DNA of 64,000 bases from Chondrosia reniformis. Taxonomy: Eukaryota; Porifera; Demospongiae; Chondrillida; Chondrillidae. The translations under genes were made by a program, and so were the position numbers. The notes under the pieces were generated by a model. The model ran no database searches, was not told where the DNA came from, and saw only the letters and a program-made list of their open reading frames with translations. The stretch covers positions 3,348,001 through 3,412,000 of the forward strand of contig OX359191.1 of NCBI GenBank assembly GCA_947172415.1. Direction: 5' to 3'. Positions 11,835 to 24,800 of this stretch are shown in pieces; within the stretch, counting starts at the first letter, position 1, and every line of letters begins with the position of its first letter.

Positions 11835-13527
11835 ATGTACTATCTATAATTACTAGGTATATGTTTATTTACTAGTCATATGTAGTTGGTGTATGTACTA
11901 GATATATATCCTAGTTTTTTGTCCTAGTTGTATGGACTACTTGAATGTACTAATTGTGAATACTAGTTGTATGAACTAGTTGTATGTACTAGTTTCATGT
12001 ACTGGTTATATATATGTACTAGTTAATAGTTGTGTGAACTACTTGTATGACCTAATTGTAAATACTAGCTGTATGAACTAGTTGTTTGCATATAATAGTT
12101 GTATGAACTAGTTAAACGTACTAGCTTTATGTACATATTAGTTGTATGTACTGGTTTCTAGTTGTATATACTAGTTTCTAGTTGCATGTACTAGTTTTAT
12201 GTACTAGTTATATATACTATATGGATGCACTATTCATATGTACTAGTTATATATTTATGTACTAATTATATGTAGTAGGTGTTTACTAGTTATAAGTCCT
12301 AGTTTTATGTACTCGTTCTATGTACTAGTAGTTGTATGAACTACTTGTATGTACTATGTTTATGTACTATTTATACGTACTAGTTATATTTTTATGTATT
12401 AGTTATATGGTAGATGTGTGCACTAGTTATATGTATTAATTGCAAGTACTAGTTGTATGTACTAGTTGTATGGACTAGTACTAGGTATATTTACTAGTTG
12501 TAGATACTAGTTGTATGTACTAGTTGTATGTATATACTAGTTGTATGTACTAGCTATGTACTGGTTGTAGTTCTAGTCGTATGAACTAGTTGTATGTACA
12601 AATGGTAGGTTCTCTTACTAGTTATACCAGGTGCTAGGAAGGTACTAGTTGTATGTAGAAGATGCTAATTTTATGTACTACTTTTATGTACTAGTTGTAT
12701 GTTCTATTTATAATTACAAGGTATGTGTATTTACTAGTTATATGTAGTAGGTGTATGTGCTAGTTGCATGTTCTAGTTGTATGTAATAATTGTATGTACT
12801 AGTTGTATTCACTGGTTTTATGTACTAGTCTTAGTTATATTTAGTAGTTGTAGGTACTAGTTATGTACCTGTTGTATGTACTAGTTGTATGTATATACTA
12901 GTTATAAATAATAGCTATGCACTAGTTGTATATACAAGTTTTACGTTCTAGTATTATGTACTCGTTCTATTAACCAGTTGTATGTGCTAGTTTATAGTTG
13001 TATGTATTTGTTGTATGTACTAATTGTATGTACTATGCGTATGTACTATTATTAAGTGCCAGTTATATATGTATTTACTGGTTATATGTTTGTTTACTAG
13101 TTATATGTACTAGTTGTATGCACCAGCTGTACGTACTAGTTGTATGTACTATTCATAATAACTAGGTATAAGTGTATTTACTAGTTAAATGTAGTAGATG
13201 TATGTACTAGATATATGTCCTAGTTGTTTGTCCTAGTTGTATGGACTAGTTGAATGTACTAGTTGTATGTACTAATTCTATGTGCTAGGTGTGTGTACTA
13301 TTTGGTATGTACAAGTTGTATGTACTATTTCTATGTACTAGTTATGTACCAGTTGTACGTAATAGTTGTGTCTATATACTAGTTGTTAATATTGTTTGTA
13401 CTAGTTGTATGTACCAGTTGTATGTATATACTAATTGTAAGTACTAGCTATGTTCTAGTTGTATGTATATACTAGTTTGTTGTTTATGTAGTAGTTGTAT
13501 ATGCTAGTGTTATGTACTCACACTATG

Positions 13528-13618
13528 AAAAATCTAGGATACCATTTTCCTACGTGCTATATGCCTATTCTGTAAAAAGAGCCTGTAGGGGAACTAAACC
13601 TAAAGAGAGCTTTTGGTT
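13528..13618 (-). mobile_element. 91-bp insert with 8-bp target duplication
   Basis: Non-satellite insert flanked on both sides by ACACTATG (13520-13527 and 13619-13626). Its sequence matches the 3' end (minus-strand sense) of the Penelope-like element at 20860-21898. The best reading is an extremely 5'-truncated retro-insertion. The satellite at about 63838-63930 has the same flanks without the insert. Confidence 0.7.
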
Positions 13619-14202
13619 ACACTATGTACAAGTTGTATGTACTAGTTATGTACAAGTTGTATGTACAAGTTATGTACCAGTTGAACATACTAGTTGTATG
13701 TATATACTAGTTGTATGTAGTTGCTATGTACTAGTTGTATATACAAGTTGTATGTTCTAGTATTATGCACTCTTTGAACTAGGTGTATGTACTATTTGAT
13801 ATGTACTAGTTGTATGTACTATTTCGATGTACTATTTATGTACCATTTGTATGTAATAGTTGTATCTATATACTAGTTGTTAATATTAGCTATGTACTAG
13901 ATGTATATTCAAGTTGTATGTTCTATATAGTATTATGTACTAGTTCTATGAACTAGTAGTATTTACTAGTTTCTAGTTGTAAGTACTAGTTATATGTACT
14001 AGTTGTATGTACTATGTGTATGTACCAGTTGTTGATTCTTGTACTAGTTATACTATGTACTAGGTAAATATTATTTGTATGTACTAGATACTTGTTGCAT
14101 GTACTCGTTGTATGAACTAGTTTTATGAATTAGCTGTGTGTACTCTTTATATATACTAGTTATATGTACCAGTTATATCTACTAGTTTTATGTACTAGTG
14201 GC

Positions 14203-17200
14203 ATGTACTAGTTATATTTACTAGCTGTATGTACTATTTGTGTGTGCTAATTGTATGCAATAATTGTATGTACTAGTTGTAGGTTCTAGTACTACTTAAA
14301 CTAGGTACTAGGGAGGGTCTATGTAGTTATATGTACTAGAAACTACTTGTATGTACTTGTTATATAAAGTAGTTATATGACCTAGTTGTATATACCAGTT
14401 GTATGTCCTAGTTGTATGTACCAGTTGTTTGTCCTAGCTGATTGTACTATTTACTAGTTATATGTACTAATTTTATCTACTAATTGTATGTACAAGTTGC
14501 ATGTACTAGTTGCATGGAAATGTTGTGCGTTCTAGTTCAATGTACTAGTTGTATGTACTCGTTACTAGTTGTTAGTAGTAGTTGTATGTACTAGTTTTAT
14601 GTACTAGTTCCAGTTATATGTACTAGTTGTAGGTACTAGTTGTATTTATTAGTTGCAAGTACGATTCGTATGTCCTATTTCTATGTACTAGTTGTATGTA
14701 CTAGTTAATAGTTGTATAGTCTAGTTGTATATACTAGTTGTATGTACTATTTGTATATACTAATTGAATGTACAAATTGTATATACTAGGTGTATGTAGT
14801 AGTTGTATGTTCTAATTTTTTGAACTAGTTCTATGTACTAATTGTATGTACTAGTTATGTACTAGTTATATGAATTAGTTTTAAGTCCTAGTTCTGGGCA
14901 CCAGTTGTATGTACTAGTTTTATGTACAACTTTTATGTACTATTTGTATGTACTATTTGTATGTACTAGTCATATGAACTAGTAATATTAACTAGCTGTA
15001 GGTACTATTTGTGTGTACTACTTGTATGCACTAGTTGTATGTATTAGTTGTATGTACTCAATACTATTTGTATGTACTAGTCGAATGTAGTAGTCATTTG
15101 TACTAGTTGAATGTATAAGTAGTGGGTAATTGTTGTATGTACTAGTTTTATGTACTGGTTGTATGTACTATTTGTATGTACCAGTTGTATGTATTAGATG
15201 TTTTAACTAGTTTTAAGTTCTAGTACAAGTTTTACTAGGTACTAGGAATGAACTAGTTCTAAGAACTACTTGTTTGTTTGTGTGAACTAGTTTTCTGTAC
15301 TAGTTGTATGTACTATATTTATGTACTAATTATATGTGTAGGTGCTAGTCAAATGTAATAGTTATATGTACTAGTTATATGTACTAGTTGAAAGTACTAG
15401 TCGCATATACTAGTAGTATATACTAATTGTAGGTTCTAGTCCTAATTATACTAGGGACTAGGGAGGTACTAATTGTTTATACTAGACATTAGTTGTATGT
15501 ACTATTCATATGCACTAGTTGTATGTATATACTAGTTGTATATACTAGCCCTGTACTAGTTGTAGGTTCTAGTTGTATGTACTATATACTAGTTGTATGT
15601 ACTAGATGTACGTACTAGGTGTATGTACCAGTTATATTTACTATTTGTATGAACTATTTATATGTGTGGTTACTAGTTATATGTACTAGTTGTATGCGCT
15701 AGCTATATGTACTAGTTGTATGTACTATTTACATTTACTAGGTATACGTGTATGTACCTGATATATGTAGTAGGTGTATGTACTAGTTATATGTCATAGT
15801 TGTATGTACTAGTTATATGTCATAGTTGTATGTACTAGTTGCATGTACTAGTTGTTTGTACTAGTTGTATGTACTAGTCGCATGTACTAATTATATTTAC
15901 TAGTTACTAATTTTATGAACTAGTGGTGCCTACGAATTTTATGTACTGCTTGTATGTGCTAGTTGTATGTACTAGTTGTATGTATATACCAGTTGTATGT
16001 ACTAGTTAAATGTAGTAGGTGTGTGAACTTGTTATATGTACTAGTTGTATGCACTAGCTGTATGTACTAGTTGTATGTACTATTTATAATTACAAGGTAT
16101 ATGTGTATTTACTAGTTATATGTAGTTGGTGTATGTACTAGTTATATATACTAGTTGTTTGTCCTAGTTGTATGTACTAGTTGAATGTACTAGTTATATT
16201 TACTAGCTGTATGTACTATTTGTGTGTACTAATTGTATGCAATAATTGTATGTACTAGTTGTAGGTTCTAGTACTACTTAAACTAGGTACTAGGGAGGGA
16301 CTATGTAGTTATATGTACTAGAAACTACTTGTATGTACTTGTTATATAAAATAGTTATATGACCTAGTTGTATATACCAGTTGTATGTCCTAGTTGTATG
16401 TACCAGTTGTTTGTCCTAGCTGATTGTACTATTTACTAGTTATATGTACTAATTTTATCTACTAATTGTATGTACAAGTTGCATGTACTAGTTGCATGGA
16501 AATGTTGTGCATTCTAGTTCAATGTACTAGTTGTATGTACTCGTTACTAGTTGTTAGTAGTAGTTGTATGTACTAGTTTTATGTACTAGTTCCAGTTATA
16601 TGTACTAGTTGTAGGTACTAGTTGTATTTATTAGTTGCAAGTACGATTCGTATGTCCTATTTCTATGTACTAGTTGTATGTACTAGTTAATAGTTGTATA
16701 GTCTAGTTGTATGTACTAGTTGTATGTACTATTTGTATATACTAATTGAATGTACAAATTGTATATACTAGGTGTATGTAGTAGTTGTATGTTCTAATTT
16801 TTTGAACTAGTTCTATGTACTAATTGTATGTACTAGTTATGTACTAGTTATATGAATTAGTTTTAAGTCCTAGTTCTGGGCACCAGTTGTATGTATTAGT
16901 TTTATGTACAACTTTTATGTACTATTTGTATGTACTATTTGTATGTACTAGTCATATGAACTAGTAATATTAACTAGCTGTAGGTACTATTTGTGTGTAC
17001 TACTTGTATGCACTAGTTGTATGTATTAGTTGTATGTACTCAATACTATTTGTATGTACTAGTCGAATGTAGTAGTCATTTGTACTAGTTGAATGTATAA
17101 GTAGTGGGTAATTGTTGTATGTACTAGTTGTATGTACTGGTTGTATGTACTATTTGTATGTACCAGTTGTATGTATTAGATGTTTTAACTAGTTTTAAGT

Positions 17201-18029
17201 TCTAGTACAAGTTTTACTAGGTACTAGGAATGAACTAGTTCTAAGAACTACTTGTTTGTTTGTGTGAACTAGTTTTCTGTACTAGTTGTATGTACTATAT
17301 TTATGTACTAATTATATGTGTAGGTGCTAGTCAAATGTAATAGTTATATGTACTAGTTATATGTACTAGTTGCAAGTACTAGTCGCATGTACTAGTAGTA
17401 TATACTAATTGTAGGTTCTAGTCCTAATTATACTAGGGACTAGGGAGGTACTAATTGTTTATACTAGACATTAGTTGTATGTACTATTCATATGCACTAG
17501 TTGTATGTATATACTAGTTGTATATACTAGCCCTGTACTAGTTGTAGGTTCTAGTTGTATGTACTATATACTAGTTGTATGTACTAGATGTACGTACTAG
17601 GTGTATGTACCAGTTATATTTACTATTTGTATGAACTATTTATATGTGTGGTTACTAGTTATATGTACTAGTTGTATGCGCTAGCTATATGTACTAGTTG
17701 TATGTACTATTTACATTTACTAGGTATACGTGTATGTACCTGATATATGTAGTAGGTGTATGTACTAGTTATATGTCATAGTTGTATGTACTAGTTATAT
17801 GTCATAGTTGTATGTACTAGTTGCATGTACTAGTTGTTTGTACTAGTTGTATGTACTAGTCGCATGTACTAATTATATTTACTAGTTACTAATTTTATGA
17901 ACTAGTGGTGCCTACGAATTTTATGTACTGCTTGTATGTGCTAGTTGTATATACTAGTTGTATGTATATACCAGTTGTATGTACTAGTTAAATGTAGTAG
18001 GTGTGTGAACTTGTTATATGTACTAGTTG
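14203..18029 (+). repeat. 1.85-kb tandem duplication of satellite block
   Basis: 14203-16047 and 16185-18029 align at a constant offset of 1,982 bp with only a few differences, separated by a 137-bp linker. Such near identity inside an otherwise degenerate array marks a recent unequal exchange or replication slippage event. Confidence 0.85.
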
Positions 18030-18629
18030 AAAGTACTAGTTGTATATATGTGCCAATTGTATGTACACGTTCTGTGTACTAGTTGTATGTTTATACTAGT
18101 TGAATGTACTAGCTTTGAAATAGATGTATGTTCCAGTTGTATGTACTAGATACTAGTTGCATGTACTATTTGCATGTACTAGTTGTACGTCCTAGTTGTA
18201 TGTTCTAGTTGTATTTACTATCTGCATGTACTAGTTATATGTTTGTGTACTAGTTATATGTACTAGTTGTATGCACTAGCTGTATGTACTAGTTGAATGT
18301 ACTATTTATATTTTCTAGGTATATGTGTATGTACTCGTTCTATGAATTAGTTGTATGTACTAGTTTCTAGTTGTATATACTAGTTGTATGTAGTTTTTGT
18401 ATGTACTAGTACTATGTACTGGTACTAGTTATAATTACTAGATGTAGGTACTGGTTGTATGTAGTAGTTGGATGTAGTAGTTGTATGTACTATTTGTTAG
18501 TACTAGTTGTATGAACCAGTTGTATGTATATACTAATTGTAAGTATTAGCTATGTTCTAGTTGTATGTATATACTAGTTTGTTGTATATGTAGTAGTTGT
18601 ATATGCTAGTTTTATGTACTCACACTATG

Positions 18630-18720
18630 AAAAATCTAGGATACCATTTTCCTACGTGCTATATGCCTATTCTGTAAAAAGAGCCTATAGGGGAACTAAA
18701 CCTAAAGAGAGCTTTTGGTT
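18630..18720 (-). mobile_element. Second copy of the 91-bp insert
   Basis: Same 91-bp sequence with the same ACACTATG flanks (18622-18629 and 18721-18728) and the same satellite context on the left as the 13528 copy. It was therefore copied with its surroundings rather than inserted twice. Confidence 0.7.
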
Positions 18721-20998
18721 ACACTATGTACAAGTTGTATGTACTAGTTATGTACCAGTTGAACGTACTAGTTGTATGTATATACTAGTTGTATGTAGTT
18801 GTGTGTACTAGTTGTATGTACTAGTTGTATGTACGTTTTGTATGTACTTGTTGGTTGTACTAGGTGTATGTACTATTTTTAAATACTAGTTATATGTGTA
18901 TGTACTGGTTATATGTAGTAGTTGTATGTAACTTTTGTATATACAAGTTGCCTGTACTACGTGTATCCACTAGCGGTATGTACTAGTTGTAGGTTCTAGT
19001 ACTTGTTATATTAGGTACTAAGTAGGCATTAGTTGTATGTACTAGTTGTTAGGACTATTTGAACATATTAGATGTATGTACTAGTTCTATGTACTAGTAC
19101 TAGTAATATTAACTAGTTGTAGGTACTGGTTGTATGTAGTAGTTGGATGTAGTAGTTGTATGTACTAATTGTATGTATTAGTTGTATGCACTAGTTTTAT
19201 GTATATACTAGTTGTATGTAGTAGCTATGTACTAGTTGTATGTACTTTATATAGTAGTTGTATATACTAGTTGAATGTTCTAGCTGTATATAGTAGTTGT
19301 ATGAACTCGATACTATGTTCCAATCAAATGTAGTATTTACATGTACTAGTTGTATGTATTAGTTGTATGTACTAGTGACTACTTGTATGTACTAGTTGTA
19401 TGTACTAGTTTTTTAACTAGTTGTAGAAGTTATACTAGGAACTAGGAAGGAACTTGTTCTATATACTACTTGTTTGTTTGTTTGAATTAGTTTTTTGTAC
19501 TAATCGTATATACTAGTTGTATGTACTAGTTGTATGTACTAGTTGTAGGTTGAAGTCTAGATACTAATTGTATGTACTAGTTGTATGTACCCGTTGTATG
19601 TAATTGTACTAGTTGTATGTACTATTTATATGTTTATGTACTAGGTATATGTACTACTTGTACGTACTAGCTGTATGTGCTGGTTGTATGTATTAATTCT
19701 ATCTACTAGTTGTATGTACTAATACTAGTTATATTTACTAGTTCTAGGTGCTAGTTGTATGTACAAGTTGTATGTGGTAGTTGTATGTACTAATTGTATG
19801 TACTAGTTGGATGTACTAGTTGTATGTATTAGTTGTATGAACTAGATATGAACCAGTTGTAAGTACAAGATGTATGCACTAGTTGTTTGTACTAGCTATA
19901 TATTAGGTTTATGAATTTGTTGTATGTACTAGTTGTGTGAATTAGTTGTACATACTAATATTATGTACTAGTTGAATGTACTCTTTGTATGTATATACAA
20001 GTTTTATGTCTAGTTAAATGTACTAGTGTTATATATATACTCGTTGTATGGACTAGTTGTATGGACTAATTTCTTGTTGTATGCACTAGTTGTATGTACT
20101 ATTTATATTTACTAGGTATATGTGTATGAACTAGTTGTATTTAGTAGGTGTATGTACTAGTTATATATCCTAGTTGTTTGTACTCGTTGTATGTTCAAGT
20201 TGAATGTACTATTTGTATGTACCTTTTGTATGAACTATTTATAAGTACCAGTTTAATGTATGTTGTACTTATATGTTTGTGAACCAGTTATATATACTAG
20301 TTGTATGCACTAGCTGTATGTACAAGTTGTGTGTACTATTTATAATTACAAGGTATATGTGTATTTACTAGTTATATGTAGTTGGTGTATGTACTAGTTA
20401 TATATACTAGTTGTTTGTCCTAGTTGTATGTACTAGTTGAATGTACTAGTTATATGTACTAGTTGTATGGACTAGTTGTATGTACTGAATACTATTTATA
20501 TGTACTAGTCGAATATAGTAGTAATTTGTACTAGTTGAATATATAAGTTGTTTGTAATTGTTGTATGTACTTATTAAATGAATGAACTAGTTCTATGAGC
20601 TACTTGTTTGTTTGTGTGAACTAGTTTTCTGCACTAGTTGCATGTACTATATTTATGTGCTAATTATTTGTGTATGTACTAGTCATATGTACTAGTTATA
20701 TGTACTAGTTGTATGTGCTAGTTGTATGTACCTGTGGTATATACTAGTTGTAGGTTCTAGTCCTAATTATACTAGGTACTAGGGAGGTACTAGTTGTATA
20801 TACTAGACACTAGTTGTCTGTACTACTTGTATGTACTAGTTGTATGTACTAGTCGCATGAAAAATCTAATATACCATTTTCCTACATGCTATATGCCTAT
20901 TCTGTAAAAAGAGCCTATAGGGGAACTAAACCTAAAGAGAGCTTTAGATGAAGATACAGGAGTCTTTTCTTCCTTCTTTTCCCTTCTTTCATCTTCTT

Positions 20999-21057
20999 CT
21001 CCACTGGGTCAGACAGCCGTTTCTGGGAATTCCACCCTTCATCAGTGATCCTGGGAG
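20999..21057 (-). ncRNA. Type I hammerhead ribozyme
   Basis: On the minus strand: CTGATGA (21045-21039), stem II GGG..CCC with a short loop, GAAAC (21023-21019), then a tiny stem III (AC/GT around a GGCT loop) and the cleavage triplet GTC (21014-21012). Stem I is formed by the sequence before CTGATGA and after GTC: TCA/TGA, then GG/CC, an internal loop, then CTCC (21057-21054) with GGAG (21002-20999). The internal loop in stem I facing loop II is the layout of natural fast hammerheads. Very short stem III is typical of Penelope-like element hammerheads, which often act as dimers. It lies 3' of the RT fragment, where a processing ribozyme would sit. Confidence 0.68.
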
Positions 21058-21314
21058 TCTTTGTCTTTTTCTTTAATTATCTTGATCTTCTGTGAATCCT
21101 TGGCTCTCTATGCTAAATCTAGGGGCCTTATATACACTATTTTGGCGCCAAAAGTTAAATAAGGTGTTAACTAAGACACATGATGAAATTTAATTTTTTG
21201 AAAGGAATGTAGGTCCAATTAACTTTTATGAATTAATTATAAATCTATTGGTAAACTTGCTTGTATATACAGGTAAAACAGGCTCAGCATAACTATAGAC
21301 AAAAGTAGGACATA

Positions 21315-21897
21315 TTACGTAAGTCTACCCTTAGGTCTTCTAGTAGTAACATTTCTTTGGAGGTGGGGTAACACAATAAGGGGTAACACAAGACAGTCCT
21401 TAAGCATACTAGCTACTTTTTGCTTATACTTGATTCTAACTAGAGGCTGCCGGGATAGGAAGGTTTTAAAGGTTGATTTTAGCTTAAAGTATTTGTAACC
21501 CTGCTTAATAAGCCTATTGCATAACTGCAAACTTTTAGCCTGAAAACTGGAGAAGTCACTACATATTCTGGAATACCTAATTAGTTGTGAAATAAAGACA
21601 CCATAGGCTGGGGTATTAGGAATATTACTATCTAAATGGGGGAAATTTACTATATCAAAGTTAAAGTCCTCTCGCTTATCATATACTTTAGTGATAAATT
21701 GATTGTTAGTAATGGTTATATCTAAGTCTAAAAAGGGGGATTTTTTAGGGCTGGTATTTGTCTTTTTAAGAATAAGTACTTTGGGGTAAATATCACTAAT
21801 TGACAGTTCAAAATCCTTGTTGTTAATACATAAAAGGTCATCAATATACCTATAAGTATTGGAAAATTTAATAGCTAGGGTGATGTTATCCTCAAGT
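21315..21897 (-). pseudogene. Reverse transcriptase fragment (C-terminal)
   Basis: A frame of about 194 codons is open from the satellite junction to TAA at 21315, without an ATG because its 5' end is missing. It shows the RT catalytic motif YIDD (in RYIDDLL), followed by a PFLDLDI segment similar to the FLDV block of Penelope-type reverse transcriptases, and a YDKREDFNFDIVNFPHLDSN stretch then PAYGVFISQLIRYSR, seen in many invertebrate retroelement RTs. RT fingers and palm motifs upstream of YIDD are absent, and no endonuclease is present. It cannot make an active enzyme. It could also be a non-LTR RT of another clade; a database search would settle this. Confidence 0.75.
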
Positions 21898-24800
21898 AGT
21901 CAGCATGTACAAGTTATATGTACTAGTTACTAGTTGGATGAACTAGTTGTTTGTATATACCAGTTGTATATACTAGCTAAATGTACTAATTTTATATATA
22001 TACTAGTTGTATGTATTAGTTTCCAGTTGTATTTACTAGTTTTATGTACTTGTTGTATGTACTATGTGGATTCACTATTTATTTGAACTAGTTATATTTT
22101 TATGCATTAGTTATATGTAATAGGTGTGTGTACTAGTTATATGTACTAGAACTAGCTATATTTACTAGTTTTAGGTACTAGTAGTATGTATTAGTTGTAT
22201 GGAGGAGTTGCATGTGCTAATTGTATGTACAAGTTCTGTGTACTAGTTGTATGTATATACTAGTTGTTATTACTAGCTATGTACTAGTTGTATGTTCTAG
22301 TTGTATATACTAGATACTAGTTGAATGTACTAGTTGTAGGTACTAGTTGTATGTACTAGTTGTATTTACTATTTGTATGTTCTATTTATATGTGTGTGTA
22401 CTAGTTATATGTACTAGTTGTATGCGCTAGCTGTATGAAGTAATTGTATGTACTATTTACATTTACTAGGTATACGTGTATGTACTAGATAAATATATAT
22501 AGTAGGTGTATGTACTAGTTATATGTCCTAGTTGTTTGTACTAGTTGTATGTTCTAGTTGTAGGTACTAGTTGTATGTACTGGTTATATGTACTGGTTAA
22601 TGGTTGTGTGAACTAGTTGTACGACCTAATTGTAAATAGTATGTACTAGTTGTATGTACTATTCATAATTACTAGGTATATATGTATGTACTAGTTATAT
22701 GTAGTAGATGGATGTACTAGTTATATATCCTAGTTGTTTGTCCTAGTTATATGGACTAGTTGAATGTACTAGTTGTATGTACTAATTGAATGGGCTAGGT
22801 GTTTGTACTATTTGGTATTTACTAGTTGTATGTACTATTTGTATGTACTAGTTATGTACCAGTTGTACGTAAGAGTTGTATGTATATTCTAGTTGTTAAT
22901 ATTAGCTATGTACTAGATGTATATTCAAGCTGTATGTTCTATATAGTATTTTGTACTCGTTCTATGAACTAGGAGTATTTTCTAGTTTCTAGTTGTATGT
23001 ACTAGTTGTTAGTACTAGTTTTATGTACTATGTGTATGTACCAGTTGTTGATCCTTGTGCTAGTTATACTATGTACTAGGTAGGTTCTTTTTGTATGTAC
23101 TAGATACTTCTTGTATGTGCTAGTTGTATGAACTTGTTTTATGAACTAGTTGTATGTACTGTTTATATGTACTAGTTATATGTACCAGTTATATGTACCA
23201 GTTATTTGTACTAGTAGTATGTACCAGTTATAATTACTAGCTTTATGTACTATTTGTGTGTATTAATTGTATGCACTTGTTGTATGTACTAGTTGTAGGT
23301 TCTAGTACTGGTTAAACTAGGTACTAGGTAGGTTCTTTATAGTTATATGTACTAGAAACTACTTGTATGTACTTGTTATATAAAGTAGTTATATGACCTA
23401 GTTGTTTGTACCAGTTGTATGTCCTAGCTGATTGTATTATTTACTAGTTTTATGTACAAGTTGTGTGTAATAGTTCAATGTAATAGTTGTATGTTTTCAT
23501 TCCAATTTGTATGTACTAGTTATATGTACTAATTTTATCAACTAATTGTATGTACAAGTTGCATGTACTAGCTGCATGTACATGTTGTACGTTCTAGTTT
23601 AATGTACTAGTTGTATGTACTTGTTAATAGTTGTTAGTAGTAGTTGTATGTTCTAGTTTTATGTTCTAGTTCCAGTTATATGTACTAGTTGTAGGTACTA
23701 GTTGTATATATTAGTTGCAAGTACGATTCGTATGTCCTATTTGCATGTACTAGTTGTATGTACTAGTTAATAGTTGTATAGTCTAGTTGTATGTACTAGT
23801 TGCGTGCACTAGTTTAAAGTACTAGTTGTATGTACTATGTGCGTGTTCCAGTTGTTGATTCTTGTACTAGTTATATTATGTACTAGGTAGGTTCTAGTTG
23901 TATGTACTAAATACTTGTTGCATGTACTAGTTGTATGTACTAGTAGTATATACTAGTTGAAGGTTCTAATCCTAATTATATTAGGTACTAGGGAGGAACT
24001 AGTTGTATATACTAGACACTAGTTGTATGTACTAGTTATGTGTACTAGTTATATGTACTAGTTGTATGTACTAGTTGCATGTACTGTTTATATGTATAAG
24101 TTGTATATACTAGTTGTATGTACTACTTATATGTACTCGTTACATTTGTATGTACTGGGTGTGTGTACGAGTTGTTTGTACTAGTCATATATACTAGTTG
24201 TACGTACTATTTATATATACTAAATATATGTGAATGTACTAGGTATATGTACTACTTGCATGTACAAGCTGTTTCAGCTGGTTGTATGTACTAATTCTAT
24301 GTACTAGTTGTATGTACTTGTTATATGGAGTAGATAGAACCAGATGTATGTACAAGATGTATGCACTAGTACTTTGTACTAGCTGTATACTAGTTTTAGG
24401 AACTAGTTGTATGAACTATGTGTTTGGACTAGTTGTATGTTCTAGTCGCATGTACTAGTTATATGTACTAGTTACTAGTTGTATGAACTAGTTTTAACTA
24501 TTAAATTTATGTACTAGTTGTATGTACTAGTTAATAGTTGTATAGTCTAGTTGTATGTATTAGTTGTATGCACTAGATGCAAGTACTAGTTGTATGTACT
24601 ATGTGTATGTACCAGTTGTTGATTCTAGTACTATTTATACTATGTACTAGGTAGGTTCTAGTTGTATGTACTAGATACTTGTTGCATGTACTAGTTGTAT
24701 GAACTAGTTTTATGAACTAGTTGTGTGTACTCTTTATATGTACTAGGTTTATGTACCAGTTATATGTACTAGTTTTATGTACTAGTAGTGTGTACTAGTT

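Larger units (their letters stand above)
20860..21898 (-). mobile_element. 5'-truncated Penelope-like retroelement
   Basis: A 1.04-kb insert in satellite. On the minus strand the order is: the C-terminal part of a reverse transcriptase (21897-21315), an AT-rich untranslated region, a hammerhead ribozyme (21057-20999), a purine-rich tract (about 21002-20964), and a tail ending ..AGATTTTT at 20860. The outer flanks share GCATG (left AGTCGCATG, right GTCAGCATG), a probable target duplication with one base difference. The left end of the RT is cut off abruptly by satellite, as expected for 5' truncation during target-primed reverse transcription. The RT plus hammerhead combination is known from Penelope-like elements; assignment to that class is inference. 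Confidence 0.65.

Noticed and set aside
13512..13760. Open frame translating to VQVVCTSYV-type repeats (also at 18614, 37537, 39875 and 56082)
   Set aside because: These are the 13-bp satellite read in frame (39-bp protein period). They have no start context, no domain and no conservation beyond the repeat.
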